Source: Bacteroidota bacterium (GTDB taxonomy: Bacteria; Bacteroidota; Bacteroidia; Chitinophagales; Chitinophagaceae). From it: 49,273 nt of DNA. Below, one piece after another: positions 45,777 to 49,273 of the stretch. The first letter of the stretch is position 1, and every line of letters begins with the position of its first letter. A program made the translations under genes and the position numbers. The stretch lies in contig JAFDXH010000134.1 in NCBI GenBank assembly GCA_018268075.1, forward strand, positions 1 through 49,273. The letters are read 5' to 3'. Under the pieces are notes generated by a model. It had not been told where the DNA came from, made no database searches, and was given only the letters and a program-made list of their open reading frames with translations.

Positions 45777-45885
45777 AAGAAAAAACAAAGTCAATTAGAA
45801 CTAAAAAAACAATTCCCAATCCAACCGCATAATTTATACATTCACGACTTAAATGACAGATTCTATAATCTAATAATTCATCTTT

Positions 45886-46893
45886 ATGAACCTCGTTATC
45901 AATTCCTACGGCGCTACCTTACAAAAGGAAAATAATCTTTTTGTAATTACCACTGCCGAAGGCAAACAAAGTTTTCCGCCAGATGTAGTGCGCACCATTA
46001 CCATCAGCAAAAGCGCCCGCATCACCAGCGATGCCATTATGCTGGCTATTCAAAACCAGGTGGACGTGCTTTTTGTAAATGATATGGGCCAGCCCGAAGG
46101 CCGTGTGTGGAGTGTGAAATACGGCTCAGTGAGCAACATCCGCAAAGCGCAAATTAACTTCCTTTATTCGCCACAGGTAATTCCCTGGATAAAAGAATTG
46201 GTAATTACAAAAATAGACAGGCAGGCCGCGCTGCTACTAGGGTTGCAGCCCGCTGCCGACGAAGACATGAGGCTGCACAATATGATTAAATATGCAGTGA
46301 ACAGTATGGAAGAGTATAAGCATAAAATAAGCAAGGCCGAAGGCGAATCTGCAAGCGATATTGCGCCTTCTATAAGAGGATGGGAGGGGGCGGCCAGCCG
46401 TAAATATTTTCAATGTATCAGCAGCCTTTTGCCGGAAGGGTACCGGTTCGAAACCCGCGACAGGATGCCTGCCAAAGATAAATTCAACGCCTTATTGAAT
46501 TATGCTTATGGCATGATGTATGGCAAGGTGGAAGGTGCGCTTATTAAAGCAGGCGTGGATCCTTATGTTGGTATTTTTCACCGGGATGATTACAACCGTC
46601 CTGCACTTGTTTTTGATGTTATTGAAAATTACCGAGCCTGGATGGACTATGTGGTCTTTCAGTTGAGCTATGCAGCAGCTATCCCGGAAGACGCATTTGA
46701 AACATTGCCCGATTCCGGCGCCATCCGGCTTCTGCCGCTGGCCAAGCGTATTCTCATACAATCCGTAAATGATTTCTTAGCTGAAATAGTTACAATAGGC
46801 AAGCCATTAAGCAGGCTTTCTCATATAGAATCGGATGCATTCAAATTAGCTACTCACTTCCTCAAACAAGAAAATAATGATCTGGATAGGTAA
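45886..46893 (+). CDS. cas1: CRISPR integrase Cas1
   Basis: Cas1 integrates new spacers together with Cas2. This 335-aa protein has an N-terminal beta domain (LVINSYGATLQKENN, then DVLFVNDMGQPEGRV) and a helical catalytic domain. Expected metal ligands are Glu167 in RGWEGAASRKYF, His232 in VGIFHRDDYNRPA and an acidic residue in LVFDVIE (Asp244 or Glu247), so it looks active. The downstream primase-polymerase gene starts inside its last codons (17-bp overlap). It is separated from the TPR gene by 388 bp and likely starts a separate adaptation operon. Confidence 0.95.
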   Translation: MNLVINSYGATLQKENNLFVITTAEGKQSFPPDVVRTITISKSARITSDAIMLAIQNQVDVLFVNDMGQPEGRVWSVKYGSVSNIRKAQINFLYSPQVIPWIKELVITKIDRQAALLLGLQPAADEDMRLHNMIKYAVNSMEEYKHKISKAEGESASDIAPSIRGWEGAASRKYFQCISSLLPEGYRFETRDRMPAKDKFNALLNYAYGMMYGKVEGALIKAGVDPYVGIFHRDDYNRPALVFDVIENYRAWMDYVVFQLSYAAAIPEDAFETLPDSGAIRLLPLAKRILIQSVNDFLAEIVTIGKPLSRLSHIESDAFKLATHFLKQENNDLDR

Positions 46894-47902
46894 ACAAATC
46901 ACAAGCCCTGGCGATACATTGCAACCGGTGGCAACAGATAAAATTTTTAAAGCAATCTGCAACCCCAATGGTGATGTGGCTACTTTGCAAAAGCGGCTAC
47001 AGGCTATCCGGATGATTGACCAGAACCAATACCGGAAGCTGAAAACAGGACTTCCCTATATGGTATGCGCACACTTTCAGCCGAGGATCAGGCGCAAAGA
47101 AAACTTTATCTATACAGAAAGGTTTATTGTAGATATTGATCACTTGTCAGAATATGAATTAAACCTCAGGGATTTGAAAACTAAACTTTGCCAGGATTCC
47201 CGCATAGAGCTAATGTTTACATCGCCCGGCGGGGATGGCCTGAAACTTCTTTTTGTGCTAAAAGATAGAATCAGCGACAGTGGGTATTATGCGCTGTTTT
47301 ACAAATCATTTTGCCTGAAGCTAACTGAGCAATATGCACTGGCAGGCGCGATAGACACGAAGACGAATGATGTATCGAGATGTTGTTTTGTAAGTTTTGA
47401 CCCGGAAGCATACTACAATGAAAATGCAGAAAGGGTAATAGCGCCAGAATACCTTCCGGAAGAAGGCGCCATTAATTTTGACCAAATAAAAGCAAGCATC
47501 CGGAACAAAGAAAAAGAAATGGAAGAAGAGAAAAAAGAATTGGGTATCGAACCGGAGGTAAGCGCCCCATTGACAGACGATATTCTTATCCGGATTAAAG
47601 AAAAGATAGGGATGAAGGTAAGAAGGCCTATAGAGAAAACGTATTGTCAGCCGGCAGAATTGGATATAATTATTCCCGAAGTAATGCAACAATTAGAGTC
47701 TGTTGGTATTAGCCTCGTAAAAATGCGCCCCATAGATTATGGAAGACAGATAAGAGTGAGCGCCGGCAGTTATTGGGCAGAAATAAATATCTTTTACGGC
47801 CAAAGAGGAGCGAGCGTGGTGGGTACTACCAAAACCGGAAGCAATAAGGGGCTTTGTGAAAATGTGGTAGCGCTTTTAAAGAGCCACTTTCAACAAGGCT
47901 GA
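46877..47902 (+). CDS. CRISPR-associated primase-polymerase (AEP, BT4734/VirE-N type)
   Basis: Archaeo-eukaryotic primase superfamily enzymes make primers or fill gaps. This 341-aa protein shows the AEP pattern: catalytic DxD in ERFIVDIDHL (Asp86, Asp88), the nucleotide-binding SPGGDGLK (116-123, Lys where many have His) and a third motif SRCCFVSFDPEAYY (167-180). This is the BT4734-like/VirE N-terminal type. Residues about 210-245 are a charged helix and the last ~90 residues form a separate alpha/beta part. It overlaps cas1 by 17 bp and precedes cas2, so a role in spacer acquisition (processing or filling of prespacers) is likely. CRISPR-associated prim-pols are known from other type III loci. 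Confidence 0.82.
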   Translation: MIWIGKQITSPGDTLQPVATDKIFKAICNPNGDVATLQKRLQAIRMIDQNQYRKLKTGLPYMVCAHFQPRIRRKENFIYTERFIVDIDHLSEYELNLRDLKTKLCQDSRIELMFTSPGGDGLKLLFVLKDRISDSGYYALFYKSFCLKLTEQYALAGAIDTKTNDVSRCCFVSFDPEAYYNENAERVIAPEYLPEEGAINFDQIKASIRNKEKEMEEEKKELGIEPEVSAPLTDDILIRIKEKIGMKVRRPIEKTYCQPAELDIIIPEVMQQLESVGISLVKMRPIDYGRQIRVSAGSYWAEINIFYGQRGASVVGTTKTGSNKGLCENVVALLKSHFQQG

Positions 47903-48000
47903 TTGATGAATCTAACAAACTAAGGCATCCCCACACTCATCACAAGACACTCATCACTAATAACTTACCACTTATCACTTACCCCTCATAACTATACCAC
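47903..48000. repeat. Degenerate CACTYATCAC-rich spacer before cas2
   Basis: This 98-bp gap holds repeated variants of ACTCATCAC, ACTTATCAC and ACTAATAAC in near tandem (about 47930-47985), strongly strand-biased towards A and C. No gene fits here. It may be a slippage-prone simple sequence or an unstructured leader for cas2. Confidence 0.4.
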
Positions 48001-48492
48001 ATGCCACGCCCACCCAATAAAGAGTTTGATTTAAAATCAAAAATAGAAAAAATGAAAGCCGCAGGGTTTTGTTTTGTGGAATATGAAGCGCCTGTAGATT
48101 GTAGTGAAGAAGAAACTGCAGCAATGAAGCCTTTGGCAGTCAGAATTCGATTGATTCTGAAAATTATTCAAAATGAACCCATAAAAGCAACTACGATGAA
48201 TTACCTGATTTTGTATGATATTGAAAAAAATAAAGTTAGAGGATTGATAGCAAAATATCTTTTGTCGAGAGGCTGTATCAGAATTCAAAAATCCGTATTT
48301 TTGGCTCATACGGATCATCAAAAATTTGACGAGATTAGGAAAACGCTGGCGGAAATCAATGATATATATCAGAATGAAGACAGTATTATTATGGTACCGC
48401 TAAATGTGAGCGATGCAAGAAGTATGAAATTGATAGGCCAGAATGTAAATATTGATCAGATTATTGATCCGCCCAATACGGTTTTTATATAA
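48001..48492 (+). CDS. cas2: Cas2 with N-terminal extension
   Basis: Cas2 is the structural partner of Cas1 in spacer integration. The Cas2 core begins at Met66 (nt 48196; MNYLILYDIEKNKVRGLIAK) with the conserved Asp in LYDI, then RGCIRIQKSVFLA and a late strand DSIIMVPL. It is preceded by 65 residues (DLKSKIEKMKAAGFCFVEYE ... RIRLILKIIQNEP) absent from classical ~95-aa Cas2. I chose the upstream ATG because the frame is continuous and the extension looks structured; a start at 48196 would give a standard 98-aa Cas2. I recall similar extended Cas2 proteins in Bacteroidota. The leader and array follow directly. Confidence 0.88.
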   Translation: MPRPPNKEFDLKSKIEKMKAAGFCFVEYEAPVDCSEEETAAMKPLAVRIRLILKIIQNEPIKATTMNYLILYDIEKNKVRGLIAKYLLSRGCIRIQKSVFLAHTDHQKFDEIRKTLAEINDIYQNEDSIIMVPLNVSDARSMKLIGQNVNIDQIIDPPNTVFI

Positions 48493-48584
48493 TGCTATAA
48501 AAAATTTATTTTTATGAAAATGAAAGGTTTTTTGCTTTTTCTGATTGATATCAATTTGAGTATCAGATAAGTATAAAATGAAGA
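48493..48584 (+). promoter_or_regulatory. CRISPR leader
   Basis: This AT-rich 92-bp stretch lies between cas2 and the first repeat. It contains T-runs and the perfect 12-bp palindrome ATTGATATCAAT (48544-48555), 29 bp before repeat 1. Its position beside cas2 makes it the likely leader, holding the array promoter and the site where new spacers are added. Confidence 0.6.
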
Positions 48585-49273
48585 GGCTGAGAGCCACATC
48601 CACTACAACAAGGATTAAGACATAGAAGTCGAACTCTGCGGTTCCTTCGTTGTACAGGCTGAGAGCCACATCCACTACAACAAGGATTAAGACTATTGTC
48701 AGTGTAAAACACTCTAACATTTGAGCATGGCTGAGAGCCACATCCACTACAACAAGGATTAAGACAATTTGCCGTTACCGCCATTTGATGTTGTTTGAGA
48801 AAAGGCTGAGAGCCACATCCACTACAACAAGGATTAAGACTGATCTGGTAGAACCAGTTAGAGAATAAACAAAGAGGCTGAGAGCCACATCCACTACAAC
48901 AAGGATTAAGACTATCTCATTAACAAGTGTATTAAGATGTTCTTGTGCCGGCTGAGAGCCACATCCACTACAACAAGGATTAAGACTAGCGTTAAGCTTA
49001 CCTAAGAACTTTTTAGAATGAGGGCTGAGAGCCACATCCACTACAACAAGGATTAAGACACAAAATCAGCGTTTTCATCAATGACAGTTATCGTGGGCTG
49101 AGAGCCACATCCACTACAACAAGGATTAAGACTTTTTTGTACTATAACAACCGGCTTTTACAGGATAAGGCTGAGAGCCACATCCACTACAACAAGGATT
49201 AAGACACGACAAACGGCTGCTAACAATCGGTTTTGGGCAGGCTGAGAGCCACATCCACTACAACAAGGATTAA
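48585..49273 (+). CRISPR. Type III-A CRISPR array, continues beyond window
   Basis: The repeat is 37 nt, starting GGCTGAGAGCCACATCC and ending ACAACAAGGATTAAGAC. Starts are at 48585, 48657, 48729, 48804, 48876, 48950, 49023, 49096, 49169 and 49240. The tenth is cut by the window end after 34 nt; all copies seen are identical. The nine spacers are 35, 35, 38, 35, 37, 36, 36, 36 and 34 nt, all different. The last 8 nt ATTAAGAC resemble the common crRNA tag ATTGAAAC, so transcription is taken as +, the same as the cas genes and away from the leader. The perfect repeats fit the leader-proximal, recently active end. Confidence 0.98.

Noticed and set aside
45602-45832. 76-codon open frame between the TPR gene and cas1
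   Set aside because: It crosses the palindromic element and the 45751 hairpin, is rich in Lys/Glu from A-runs, and shows no family pattern.
39978-45885. A Csm6/Csx1-type HEPN ribonuclease in the accessory block
   Set aside because: No RxxxxH HEPN signature was found in a fitting position; the CARF proteins end in PD-(D/E)xK nucleases.
48400-49041. Minus-strand open frames with repeated LNPCCSGCGSQ or VLILVVVDVALS text
   Set aside because: They are translations of the CRISPR repeat, which has stop-free frames on the minus strand; not genes.

Overview
The window is about 49 kb of moderately AT-rich chromosome from a member of the Bacteroidota, most likely a Chitinophagaceae-type organism. This rests on the gene families (alpha-2-macroglobulin carrying a SusC-like signature, tandem secreted amidohydrolases, CcmB/CcmC beside a CcmD-like gene, BT4734/VirE-type primase), on the lack of clear Shine-Dalgarno sequences, and on several exact or near matches to the Bacteroidota -7 promoter element TAnnTTTG. 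No rRNA or tRNA gene was seen. The species cannot be named from the sequence alone.

Positions 1-33000 are mostly core genome. In order: a 5'-truncated alpha-2-macroglobulin (1-5988, +); a minus-strand operon of two secreted amidohydrolase proteins and a secreted alpha/beta hydrolase (6031-11573); and a deoxynucleoside-salvage neighbourhood made of a nucleoside phosphorylase (-), deoC, an aldehyde dehydrogenase, an ALDH-like pseudoenzyme and a second, diverged deoC (11667-17276). Then come a SPOR protein, an M20 amidohydrolase, a malic enzyme-PTA fusion, an MlaE/MlaF-type ABC pair, a conserved Bacteroidota hypothetical protein, thymidine kinase, ccmB/ccmC/ccmD-like, glutamate dehydrogenase with a clear terminator, a diheme peroxidase with a phosphoesterase lipoprotein, and an MscS channel.

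Positions 33296-49273 are a complete type III-A (Csm) CRISPR-Cas locus, all on the + strand: cas6, cas10/csm1, csm2, csm3, csm4 and csm5; an accessory block; cas1, a primase-polymerase and cas2; a short AT-rich leader; and a CRISPR array (10 repeats of 37 nt seen, 9 spacers of 34-38 nt, running off the window). Cas10 keeps both its HD motif and the GGDD cyclase motif, so cyclic oligoadenylate signalling is expected. The accessory block holds two diverged Can2/Card1-type CARF nucleases separated by an AAA_14/DUF4143 ATPase, then a 115-aa protein that may be a ring nuclease, then a TPR protein ending in a cold-shock-like domain. No Csm6/HEPN gene is present.

The most unusual parts are these. 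The can2-ATPase-can2-small-protein block is bracketed by two perfect 18-bp inverted repeats of similar sequence. The TPR-cold-shock protein is unassigned. The adaptation module is cas1-primpol-cas2, with the primpol overlapping cas1 and Cas2 carrying a 65-aa N-terminal extension. A structured non-coding element lies between the interference and adaptation halves. Inferred working model: Csm-Cas10 senses target RNA and makes cyclic oligoadenylate; the two CARF nucleases respond; the small protein may switch the signal off; and the primase-polymerase may assist spacer acquisition.
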